Source: Ophthalmolycus amberensis (Eukaryota; Chordata; Actinopteri; Perciformes; Zoarcidae). Taken from it: a DNA stretch of 64,000 bases. Under the pieces are notes generated by a model, which did no database searches, was not told the origin of the DNA, and saw only the letters and a list, made by a program, of their open reading frames with translations. The translations under genes were made by a program, and so were the position numbers. The DNA lies in assembly GCA_024529925.1 (NCBI GenBank), contig JAFEUB010001802.1, positions 62,001 to 126,000 of the forward strand, in the 5' to 3' direction. Positions 11,691 to 25,000 of this stretch are shown one piece after another (within the stretch, counting starts at the first letter, position 1; the number at the start of each line of letters is the position of its first letter).

Positions 11691-14062
11691 ACCCTACTGA
11701 TCCTTTCAACCTGCTTCATTGCTGACCCAGACAGCAGCCGTTGTCAAAGACTTATTCAAGACGCAGTGTCGAAAAGTGGCCATCTGACCAATCGATTTCT
11801 GTGAGCAATAAATGGCCTGCACCTGATGACCATTGACCAAAATATCAAACAAATGATAGTTTGGTCAAATCTAGGGGCAGTACGGTGGCCGGTGTGACAT
11901 GAGCCCGACAGCCGAGGAGAAGCAGCTTCACACTCGTTGGGGCTGCAGAGGGACAGACTGAGCTCCCTCAGTCTGTCTACATTCAAACACACACACAAGT
12001 CAGAAAGATTCGAGGCTAGACAACAAAACATTCCCCGCCAAAGACCTGAAAGCCCAACGCTGACAACGGCACTGACATGCGACAAAGATCCCTGGTTGGA
12101 GTCACACTGTGGACGGTCATGTAGCATCGCTAACCACCATGCCATCGGGGCAACTCTCACTTTAGCTCTTTTGAAGAGAACATCAGAGAACAGAGACAAC
12201 AGACAGGTTTGGTGGATGTAGCGCTGCTTTGCATGCATCGATGAGAGTGATAGGTACATTATGGATGTGTTGCTTTATGTGTGCTGACTTAAATGTTGAC
12301 AGTGATTGTTTTATGAACTGCTATCTGTCTTTGTGATCAGAGTAGCTCAGCTCTCCATCATCCACCCTGACAAACGCAGGTGACTAAACATAATGTATAG
12401 TCTTTCATTTCAAAATAAAAGTGGGAATTCATCTGGCTGGCCCATTGGCTTCCAGTGGTCAAACACCTATAGGCGTAACAAATGCCCTGCTTCAGTACTT
12501 TTGGTCAGGAGAATGATATCTGCAAGTACCACTATTCGGGAAAACGTCCAACTGTACACAATTCATCAAATCATATTCATGCTGTTCAAAATATGAACGA
12601 TTACTGTCTTTAAAAAGACGACGAGGTTGACCAACACCCACAGTACAAAAGCAATGAATGGATCTGTGATACCAGCATGTATTTTAATGGAGGGGATCCA
12701 CAGACATGTTGGTGGATGGAGATCAGTCAGATGCTGTATACATACAGTATACTAGCAACTCTGTCTGAATACCTCATGTTGATTCAACAGCAGTGTATGG
12801 AGAGATGTACTCAAGAGATAGAAAAACTCACAGCCACACATTTCTCATACAAGTATGCAAACATAGTATGGAATGGAAGACGGTTGAGATGGTGTTATTG
12901 TCTCACTCACACACACAGTACAGGGATCAGTTCCACAGCATGCCTCAGAGCAGCAGCCTGGAGCGTTCACACAGAGGATTTGCAGCATCTCCTGCCTGGA
13001 ACAAAGAATTAATAGCAGCCTTCTGCTTCACAGTGCAACCTGCAGCACGCTCTTCTTCACTAGAGAGACTGCTTAGACTTCAATTGTCTGTGCATGTGAC
13101 ATCAGACATTGCACATCACACACATTCCACCTCAAAACACAGATCCCCAAGATCTCCACTGTCTTTCCAGACGTTTTCAGGGTTGAACACTGTTCGTCGT
13201 TTCAAATCTTTTGACTGCTCTTAAGAACGGTCGCTGGTGGAAACCTTTAACTTGTAAAGCAGCAGTGTAATGTGTAATGTTAGCATCAAACACTGAGTGG
13301 AGTGATGAGAAGATATAGATAGCTATGAATAGTTTTGCCCAGCAGTAGTCCTCTCTCTGTGTATTGCAGCATGAACGTTGGTTCATTCCAAGTTACAGGG
13401 TTAAACCCTCTGAGGGTTGGCCTCATGAACAAGCTGTGCATCAAATCAGAGAGGACAAGGAAGAGTAAAGCTGCAATCCTCTCCATCAGTACCCAACAAT
13501 CGCTTTAAAGAGAAAAGAAGGTCCACACTTGGCAGAATGAGCGGAGTGCCCCGTTAGCTGCTACTCGTTGACAAATGTCCCGTCTTATAGAGCATGGACA
13601 CATTCACACTATAGCATGTACAGAAGGAAGCAGTCCAACCCAGAGCTGAGCACAAACCCTGACATAATGAGACAAGTTTCTGCTGTTGTGTCATTATTTT
13701 CATTACCTGGATCACCGTGAACATTGGATTGAAGTTTGAACGTAGCACCCTCAGTACTGAAAAACGGTTGCGTTTTTATATTTTTAGTGAAATGGGATCA
13801 GCAGGGCCTGCCCTGATCCAGTGCAGTTTGCAAACACAGTGACAACCTATCATGATGTATATCAGTAATGCAACAGACATAGATTAGGGATTGGGATACT
13901 GACATGTGGGAAATATGTTTATATTATGCTGAACTTTTGAATACATTGTGAAATATTCTGTTTAATGATCGAGGTAAAGTTCATCCAAAGAACAGACTGC
14001 ACTGTGCAGAAGGAGTCCAGTGTTTGCTTTCAGTGTGGAGGTGCGTTCATGTTAGTACTTAC
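11691..14062. other. rsu1 intron 7 right part, unassigned
   Basis: About 2.4 kb between the BEL/Pao integrase scrap and rsu1 exon 7. No gene or recognised repeat was seen. Confidence 0.4.
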
Positions 14063-14857
14063 TACTTATAGGTCTCCGAGCGAACATACTCAAAAACATG
14101 GGAGACGCCCAGCTGGAACTGGTCTGCAATGGGAGTGACCCAGGGATTATTCTCCGCTTTAAACACCTGTTTAGGACCAGTCAGATCTAGATTACCTGCA
14201 GACACACAAACATACAGAAGAACCTGTTCACATTGACAGTTACACACAGCCACCCCTGAAGATGTGCTGGCCACTGAGCGGTCAGATTAAGCACCTCAAC
14301 AGTGGTTAAGAGGGGGACACCACCGTGGTGTCCTGCTGGTACAGGGTGTGGAATGCTGACCTTCTGGACACAAGCATGACGAAATGGAATTTGTAACTTG
14401 AGCTCTTTTAGAAAGAAAATACATGAGGAAAGTTGAAATGTTTGCTGATTTCTAAGATGATACCGGATCCAATGTTTCTCCTCACATGTCTGTCCATAAG
14501 TGCACGCTCAGGCAGCTATCATCTGCTCGGTCCAGAGGCTAATAGATCACAGTGGTGAACTTAAACTCACTTAGTCAGTGACGAGGCTAATGAGTCAGTA
14601 GACATCGTTGAAATATTACCTAATTTCTACTTTTATTCTGCTCATTATCGTTCCAGCACATTCTCTAGAGTTACCTCCACATTTTACTGTACATGTGACA
14701 AATAGATCTTTATAAATGTGGAACTACGCGGTACAAGCACAGACTGTAGCCTCTGGTTTGTAGCGACTGCTGTAAAAGCACCAGCCAGAGTGTTATCCTA
14801 CCTTTATTAGATATTAGGTAGCTGTTTGGGCTTTTGCCTGGACTCCTTCAAAAAAAA

Positions 14858-14938
<81 letters not shown>

Positions 14939-17183
14939 GCGTGTGTGTGTGTGTGTGTGTGTGTGGTGAGTACCTAGCTCAGGGGGGAGGACAGTCAGTC
15001 GGTTGCCCTGGATGTGAAGCTCTTTGAGTTGAGCCAAATCCCCAATCTCCTTCGGCAACGAGATGAGATCATTATCCCTCAGACTCAACTGGACATTAGG
15101 AAAGAAACGGAAGAAAAACAGAACACACTCATTTAACACACACCGTTGTTTTCCCAGCTGTAGTTTGTACTCCAGGTGCAATGCTCAGTGCACTGGACCG
15201 GTCCCTCAACCTTGGTGTGCCCACATGGACTTCCTTAATGGAAACCAGGGGCCAGATGCTTAAAACTCAGTGTGGAGTCACTACAACTGTGTGTACGAAA
15301 GAAAAAAAACAAACCAGCAGGACAAAAATGTTCGTATATTTCTGCAAAGCATGTGGACGTTTTTGCATTAATTTATAGTCACCTAATATATTCGGCGACT
15401 GTTTGTCCTGTAAATGAGAGACCAGCAGGACCTTTTCCTTGTGGCTCTCCATGCTTTGCTGGTAACTCATGCATGCACTGGATTGCCAGCTGACTTGGCT
15501 CATTGTATCAGTTGCATTGGCATGAACTTACTATCTGAAGCTTGGTCAGCTTCCCGATGTCAGCAGGCAGGGCCTCGAAGTCGTTGTCACTCAGATAGAG
15601 ACCCCGAAGAGTGGCTGCAAACAAGCATCAGTGTTAGTGTGTGTGTGTGGGAAACCAGACTGGGATGTGATCAGCACCACCAGGGAAGCAGTGGAACAAA
15701 GGGTGAGCCTCCTTTGCGTGGGAAAATGTTGTTTTTTTCCCATGCAACTGTAACAACATGGAGCCAGATCGCTGTTTGTGCTATAGAGTCCTATTCATCT
15801 CTTAATGTGAAATCAATACTACACTGTACATGACTAATGCAGCCTGAGGCCTGGCTCCCAGCACTGTGACCCCTTCACCTCTGGTACCACCTGCGTCCCA
15901 TCATCATCAGCCCGCTGCGTCTCACTAAAGGAACCAGATCATTATAGTTAGGATAACATTCAAATCATCGTCTTGAGCACTACTTCACTCAAAGTTACAA
16001 AGCAAATGACGAAAACACGCTCAGAGTTATAATCATAGGAACATGAATATGCAAACTTTGCTTCCATTCTGTTTGTTGTGGTTGTTAAGAAGCCCTGAGG
16101 GTGTGTATTGCTGCTGCTGTACCTCACAGACAGTGCTCTCTATCTGCTGGGTCATCATACATGTTGTCCATTGCATTGGAAAACCACGTTGGCGACTTTG
16201 AAGTGTCAACTCTTAAGACACGAGTCATCACAGTGATGCTGTCAGTTGCACAAAACTATTTATATTTCTTGTATTACATTTATTTAACCTCAATTTCAGA
16301 ATGTGGATGTGTAGGAGAGTGTGTTGACCAAAACCCCTTTTCCTGAGAGCTTGAATCATATAAGCAAGTCATGAGTTGCACTATAAATATTAGGACAATC
16401 TCTGGTAATGTTTATTGATTTTAAAAGAAGAGTTTGACTGTTTGGCAAATACAATTGTTGTCTTTCTTGCCGAGAGTTAAAGAAGAAGATTGATCCCTCT
16501 CTAATGTCAGTCCACTGCCCACCAGCCTCTCCAACGCTCACTAATACAACTCCTTTGCTTGATTGTTTGATACGTATGAAATGTGAGGTCTTACAGGGAG
16601 TTGCCAAGCTGCCTTGGCCAGGCAGCAGCACACTACGGGAGTGAAGCTGTTTCACTTCTCCTTTAGAGTCACGTTCAGTCAATTATATTCACACAGCGCC
16701 AGATTGAGGCTGTCACAGTGTCAGATTTTCACGACACAATTATTGTGGCCAAAAGATTTTGCAAAAACAATATTGTCGCAAAATCTATCTGTTCTCTGTA
16801 AAATAAAAACATAATAATAATAACGCTATCAGTCCAATTAATCTCAAACTTTATTGATGCATTTTGTCTCCTTTTGGCAAATGAACTGATCTATGAATGA
16901 TTTAAGAGGCACTGGATTACCTACGCCATCATATCAAATGTGTATTATTAACTTGATATCAACATTTCACTGCTCAAAAGCCAAAGTACTACGCAGTATC
17001 AGTATATACTGTAAATCTGGTGACGCTAACTAAAACACAAATACAATACTCAGCTAGTCAGTGACACTCCTAGAGGACAGGATCCATCAGAGTGAGATCA
17101 ATACAATGGATTGTTGAGGACTTAATGAGAGATTGCTGACTGGGAGTTGTGTTTTTCATACAGTGAAGGACAAATAGTTACAG

Positions 17184-17228
<45 letters not shown>

Positions 17229-19014
17229 CACTGAGGTAGAAGAAGTTCCCAGGCAGGGAGTTGTGGTTCAGGTTGTTGTAGGTGAGGTCCAGCACTTCCA
17301 GAGCTGGCAATGAACCAAATCCTCTGGGCAAGCCACTCAGACGGTTCATACTGTCCTCACAAACACATACATGCAAAACATACATTACACACACAAACCA
17401 CCACTGTATGAAGGCACTTCATTTAAGGGGGAAAGAGACACACACACACACACACAACGTAGCTATCAGCTGTGAGCTCCACATCAGACGTAACCATTTA
17501 CCACAGATAGATGAGTACATTTCCACTTTTAAAACAGAATACACAGGTTTTATATCGTGCCGTTTACTTTGAGCCGACCTCCCTCCTGCCAGCTGCCTCC
17601 TTAATAAGGTTGGAATTCAGAGTCAGTGCGTCATTCTGATCAGGCTTTACAGAGACCAGCGATCAATCAGCTGATAATGAGCGGCCAGACCATTACAACA
17701 CATGACATTGAGACTGAAGGGGTACAGCCTCTGCACTGTTCAAGTCTTTTGCCGTTACTCTTTCAAATGAGCCAGGCACCAGTTAACGGTTGTATTGCTG
17801 ATGAACTGGATTGGTGGTCAACTCAGATGTGGATGGCCACGTGTTCTTGTATCGGGCTCTCATATATAATTCAATCTTAATTTTGATTTGGTGACATAAT
17901 TAAACTTGATGTTAACCTTAATGTGGGTACAGCACACTGATTCACATGGGAATAAAAAAAATGGCACTTCATGTGAAAAGGGAGGCGGGCCCCTGGTCCA
18001 CTATTACCAATTACAGAAATGTGCGAGTGATCTCGTGTCTCCACTCGTGTGGTCGCTGACGGTGCTTGCAGACTCACCATCACCCGCCCAGTGAGCCAGT
18101 GAGCAGGAAGCTGTTTAGAGACCTGCTTTGATGACGTAAGACACACCAGCTGACTTTAAGCAATCGACAGGTCATGGGGACGACTATTCTATTCCAATTC
18201 CATTATGTGTGTTTGACAAATGAGATTAAGCACTTACAAGGTTACATGTCCACTGATAAACACACACACACACACACACACACAGCCAACAGAAAAATAA
18301 ACAGACGATGAAAAGTGAATGCACGGCCTGAATAGCAGTTTGCGGCTTACACAACCCAGATGATGTTTGTCTGTGGATCAATGCACACTACACCCCCCCC
18401 CCCCCCCCCCTCCCTAATCCTCCCGTCACCGACACCCTGCCTGTGTGAGCCTGCACTCACATCTCAACACGCACTGGCCAACAGGTGAGGAACTGAACCT
18501 CCAGCCACAATTTTGTCGTACACATGCACAAACACGCTTTCTAACATTGGATTAGTACATGTGTGTTTGTACACTGAGCGTTATGCATGTGTGAGTATTA
18601 CTTGTGAAGAAAACTGCTGATGATACAACAATGCAGAGGGAAGTGATGTGTGCTTGAGCTGAGCATTAGGTATCACACTGACGTGGGATTAACCCTGCAG
18701 TGGGACCGCCTCTCAACGAGCGCCGTCTCTGTCACACAGCCTCGTGAACAGAACCCAGCAGAGAGCCTCCAAGGTCCAGAAGAACCCTGTAACCAAATCT
18801 GAGCTGGACAGCCTGAGGGGGCGATTTGTTTTTCACTGCGGAGAGACTGCAGACATGGAAATGAGAATCTAGTGGCTGAGGAGGAATGTGAAGTGTGTGT
18901 TTGTGGTTATGAAGGAAACAGGAGGATGATCAGACAGTAGACAAGCCTGGCCTCAGGGCAGCAGCAAATAAACAACAGGCAACTTACCTGTGCACGGCTT
19001 CAGCGAGTGTGCGC

Positions 19015-19062
<48 letters not shown>

Positions 19063-22000
19063 AGAGGGACATACCCGAGGTTGAGGTGTTTCAGCTTCTG
19101 CAGACTGCTGATCTGAGTTGGCAGCTCTTCAATCTGGTTGTTGAACATGTTCAGAACCTCCAGGTTCTTCAGCTCAGAAACGTTAGCAGGCACAGCTGGA
19201 AAACACACGCAGAGGAGCGAAATGACAAGCATATCTCTCTCACACACACACACACCTCTCAAGATGTTCATAGCTTTTCACACAAGTGTGAGCAGCACTC
19301 ATCCACAGAGCAGCTCTTCGTCGTCAGCTGCATGTTCCTCAGTGTTTCCACAGGATGTAGTGAGACTGGTTAGGTGGACCTCGGACCCTCCAGCAGGGTA
19401 GTGCATCAATCAGGTGCTCGACATTAAGAGGTCTATGAAGAACGTATTCACAACCTGTGCTCTGGTTGTGGTGGAATGTAACTAAGTGCATTTACTCAAG
19501 TACTGTACTAAAGTACAATTTTGAGGTACTTGTACTGTAACTTCATACTTCTAGTAAGTAAGTAAGTACAATTTATTTATAAAGCGCTTGTTACAGACAT
19601 AAGTCACAAAGTGCTTAACGGGGCAGAATTACAAACATAAAGAACACAATGTGACCATAGGGCCAATAATTTACATACACAGAAAATACAGAATTAAAAC
19701 ATGGTTTAAAGGCAGGTCTAGGACATGGGTTTTATCCAAACGCCAGTCTAAAGAGGTGAGTTTTGAGCTGGTTTGTAAATGCGTTCACAGAATCTGCGAG
19801 GCGTCGAGGTGCAGGCAGAGCACTCCACAGCCTCGGTGCTACTGCCTCAGAAGCTCCGTCACTACGGGTCTTAAGGCGAGTGCGTGAGAACTACATCTCG
19901 GAGGGAAATACTCTACTTTTATGTATTTGACTATATTAGTTACTAGTTAGGCTACTTGCAGATTCAGATTAAAAACAAAATATAAATCAATGACTAATAT
20001 ATGATGTGTCATTTAGTAGTATATAACCTAATTGTGAAGTATATAAAGTAGTTTGAATAGATGAACACATTAATGCATCAATAATTACAATGATATAGGT
20101 CGACAGTAAATATATTGAAAAGTATGGCATAATGAGTACATTTTTACTTTTGGTAGTTGAAGTAGATTTTGATGCCAATACTTTCTTACTTTTCCTTTAG
20201 CACCATTTTGAATGCAGGACTTTTACTTGTAAGCGTATTTTTACATTGTGCTCTAGAAAACAATGTAGTCATAAACACGGCGAGCATTGCATTCACGGAG
20301 CCGGGAAGCACTTCCACTACAGCCGAGAGGCAGCCAGCCCACCCGTCCAGAAATGTAGAAAAATGATGTTTAGGTTCATTATGAAACTGTGGCCGGACAA
20401 AACAGACTTTGGCAGTTCGCCACAGTGTAGGTAATGAATAGGAAATAACAGATACGTCCACCAGCTGCCTCTACATGGTGACATTTACACAGCACACATA
20501 TTGCACTCTCTGTCTTCACTTCCATCTGTACTTTTATCCCCGGCGGTCTGTGGACACAGATCAATGGGCTGATAACAAAGAGCAGGAGCTTTATCAGATT
20601 ATCAGACTGATCAATGGAAGCAAGAGGAGGAGAGTAAACCAGCGGCCAGGCCCTGACCTGAATGCTGCCAGGAGAATGAGTGTTTGAGAGGTGAGGTCTG
20701 GGCATACTGATACTACATCAGTCAGACTGTGTGTGTGTGTGTGGAATCACACCAGCGATTGTTTAACCTGCCACCTATGAAGATGTAAAATACATAATGT
20801 CATTGTTGTAGGACTGATAGAGCCCGAGTACCACTGCTCACCCATCAGCGAGTCACATGGAAGTGGCCACGGGTCAGCAGCTCTTAATCAAAGATACATG
20901 CAGTGAACTGAAGTCATCAGCTTCCTACTCTGAAGACAACTGAGCCTGAGAGACGAAGAAGTGAACTTGTCATGTCTCCGTACATTTCTTACACATGATG
21001 GACTTGTACTTTTTGTATCTTTGTTACTTGAAGTGACGTCTGTGTGCTTTGGGTTCGGATGTGATGGTTGTGCATGTGCTGTGGAACCTGGACATTGTTG
21101 ATGCAACTCCTACTTTTGCTATGCAACAGATATGGAATTATGAGCATCGCTCAACCGTTGACTATATATTCTACAGCATGTGTTTGTCAGATTAGACTTT
21201 GATGTGTTAAAACATTGGTGTCATGTTTCCAACCCAGCAAACCACCAAGGGGGAGTCTGCATATAAGACTACAAAGGCTGGAGTTGTAAAGATCAACAGA
21301 TCATTGGTTCATTTTGTCATTCAGTTTTCAGATCGTTTTCGGGGGGGGGGGGGGGGGTGATCTACCACACTAAGGCCATATTGTAACTAAGTAACATATT
21401 GTCCAAAAACAAAAACTGTTAAAAAGAAAACACAAAAGAAGAGCCATTAGATGGCAGAAGGCTACTTGACAACATCAACTGGAGTTTCCTCACCTGCAAA
21501 GCAACACAATCACATTCACACCTGTTCATACACCTTCAGCAGCAATCTGAGTTTCAGGCCCAATCTCATACTCAAAGGTTTAGTTCTGTCCCACTGACAA
21601 GTTGTTGAGTCTCTTTCTCTTTCCATAAGACCACATTTCTGCAGATTTTGCCCAAGGGAATTACCCACAATTCATAGCAATGTGACGTTAAACACGGGGT
21701 TACCAGTGGAAGCATGGAGACGTAAAGACGGTAAACAAAGAGGACGGCACATGTGTGTTAGTCTGGAATATTTAATTTACTCAGAAACATTAGGCTTGAA
21801 GATGGAACATTAAAACACATGAAATCAGAGGAATGAAACTAGACAACTGGTTTCTTCATCAAACATTTCATTTTGTCCTTGAAGCTGTTTTGACAAAAAC
21901 AAGTAAATAGATTATTTTAAATGACCTCTCATCTCGTGAGGACAGAGTGTGGAAGACGTTGAAATCAGGGAGTAGAAAGTACAAAATAAATACCCATGTT

Positions 22001-25000
22001 GTACATAACGTGTTATGCGTCATGGTAACGTGATATGTCGCAGCAAAGTGCTGTCTCATTCATATTTACAATATGTTAAGCCCTTACAGTCCATTACACT
22101 CAAACATTCAACAGGTGACGTCACTAAGACCCTGAGGGTTCAGGGTTTAAGGCCTTAAGGGGGACACTGGGGTTGGGCCTAACTTCCTACCAAAGGATGC
22201 TAGGAAGATGACAAGCTTTACCTTCAGCCATTTACTCGTCACATACATAGTCTTTTCAAAATAAACCTTCATCTGCACAGGAAGTTACATTAAAGCGACA
22301 AAACCAGTTAGTTAGGTTTAGGAAAAGAGCGTGGTGGATGTTAAGCTGACTGACTAAAGACTAGTGAGTGACTAACGAATCACGTGACTAATCGTAGTTT
22401 CACATCAACGTGGTTCTCTTTCAGCGTCCACTGATGCCGTGGGAGGGTTTGCATTGGAGTTAGCTGAAAGCCAGGTGTGTCATACAGTCGCGAAGGGTGC
22501 CTCTGTGCGGCAGTCTCAACTGCTAAGGAGCACTGACCAACCAAGTTCAAAAGTCACCAGGTCCTGTTTGTTCTCCCAGTCAAAGCTATTTGCTCATGTT
22601 GTTTCTCCATCATCTCAGACTCCGACATTAGCCGTGGTGTTGTGAAATGTGCAGCTGCAGGCTACGGGTAAGCTATGCTGTTTTGTCTTGATGTTTTCTT
22701 GGGATGTGCACAAGTAAGCAGGGTGGAGAGGAAACAAAAGTACTGGGACAATCATCTATTCTGCTTTTGATTTAGAGTATTGAAACCGAAAGCAGATTTC
22801 GATGGGTTTTCGAATGTAGAATCGCAATCGTGGCACCCCTGAAGCGTAAGGAGTGGAATCACAGTGCCAGTGCTTACAGCTCAACAGCCTGTGGTGTGCC
22901 AGAGATTCAGTGAGGACTGTCTGGTTTTAAAGGTCCCGCTGGTTCACCGACGATGTCAGAAATCAATTCCATTTAGCTGGCCTGTCCCTCTGTGGGCCAC
23001 TGACCAGAGCTCAATCATTGCAACACTACAACCTCCTGTCAGGTGGACAAATCCACAGTATGGATAAGGTCCCCCGTACAATATATATGATATTGATTTC
23101 CATATGGGCTCTTTTGCGCTGTTGCGTGTTAGTGTGACCTGGGGAGCCTCCGGATTACCAGCTTCTATGTTGCTGTGTTTGAGGAAGATAAGCCCTGCAG
23201 CCCTGCGTGGTCTCCTGAACTCATCCTCCAATTATAATAGACGTTTTCTGTCTTTCTTTCCTATGTAGCAAATTGGGACTACAATCTAAACGTTGTTGTG
23301 CAACCCTCTCCTCCAATGACAAAAAAGAAAACCTTGTAACTTGTGGTTGGTGTCTGATGACTACAGTTGTAGGAAATTTGAGTGTCGAACTGTGTTTTAA
23401 GAAGTTATAATAGAAGTGTTTAATGATTCATATTTAAGAATTCATAATTAGTAGAAGAAGAAAAAACGCCAGAAAGCAACTCCACCACCTAGCGGCCAGG
23501 AGGAGTAACTGCTAGAGAATAACAAACCTAGTGTTTCGAATATGTAATTACATTAGTACTAAAACAGTCTGACATCTGGTGGCTTAGAGAGGCAATCACA
23601 GCATAGTTTTATAATATTACAAGAGGTACGCCACCCAGTGGATTAATAGATAAATTATAACAATAGGTTTTTTTAGAGATATTCATTGTCTTTGAGTCTA
23701 CATTCTGACTTTAGTTTTAATTAAGCATTTTAACTTTAGTTGTTGACTTTGGTTTTAATTCAGCATTCTAACGAACATTAATGGTTTCAGTTGTGCTTCT
23801 TCAATTCTTGAACTTAAATGTGATTCATTATTGTGCAGTGTTGATCAGATTGCATTGTGGATTGTAATTGTAGTTCAACAGTTTGACTTGCATTGGTATT
23901 TCTGATTGAATATTTTTGAATACAGTTAGATTTTTTGAATTTAATTTTAATTAAATTTTTTAATTATTAATTATTAATTTTAAAAAAAATTTTTAAATCT
24001 AATTTCAATTTCGATTTTAAACCTTTTGAATTCTGAATTGGAATTTGATTTTAATTTTGATTTTGATATTGATTTTGATTTAAGAGTTCTAATTTCAATT
24101 TTGGTTCAAGATTTCCTAACCTATCCAGTATTGACTAATTTTGGTACATTTGTGTATTTTACATAGTTCCTAAAACTCAATTTTGACACGGACAGTGCTG
24201 AAATAGTTGAGAGATCGTTGAACTCTCCTAGACTACAGAAGTATTCTAACGTTTACTGCAGAACTGTGGGCGGCAGTTTGTTTTTAATCAAGGTGCATGG
24301 TCGAGTGGATCCAGATCTGGGAAGTGGAGCAGTGGATCCCAGTTTTGGAGTCAACGACCGCACACAATACAGCACAGAGGGTGATTTTGGCTTCATGAGA
24401 TGACAAGCGTGTACATTTAATACACACATTTGAATACTCCTAGGCTGCATAATGTTTACATTCAATTTGGCAGAAAGGGTGTTGGAAGGACAAAGACAGG
24501 AAGTGCAGAGGGAGAGAAAGGAGGTGCAGAGACAGAGAAGGGAAGTAGAAGAACTAGTAGGAGAACTAAAACGTGAATTAAGAGAAGTAGAACGCACCAG
24601 AAAAGATCTACAACAGCAGATAGAGGAAAGACGAGGAGAAAGTAAAGAAGACGAAGATCTGGAGAGAATGACGCGGCGGCTGCTGAAACTTCAAATTGCG
24701 GCGGCCGACAGAGAAATAAGTAGAAAACATCTGGCCAAGAAACAGATGGCCGTAACCGAGGCTCAGGCCTCACAACAGCCCCAAAATCCAGCAGGACTGG
24801 CCCCCACAGTGGTGTACTACCAGCCTCCACCACATTACAGAGGCAGAGGACGTGCACGAGCATCCAACAGAGGGAGAGGTAACTACAGAGGGGTCTATGG
24901 AAGACCTGTAGGTAGAGGAGAGTGCTATGTATGCGGGAGTGAGAGTCATTGGGCAAGAGATTGCTCACAGAAAGCAGGAAGATCGTTCAGTGCATCACCA

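Noticed and set aside
14807..19271. LRR exons as part of a Toll-like receptor or NLR
   Set aside because: The LRRs, exon phases and flanking segments match RSU1 throughout, and there is no TIR, signal peptide or NACHT in this transcript.
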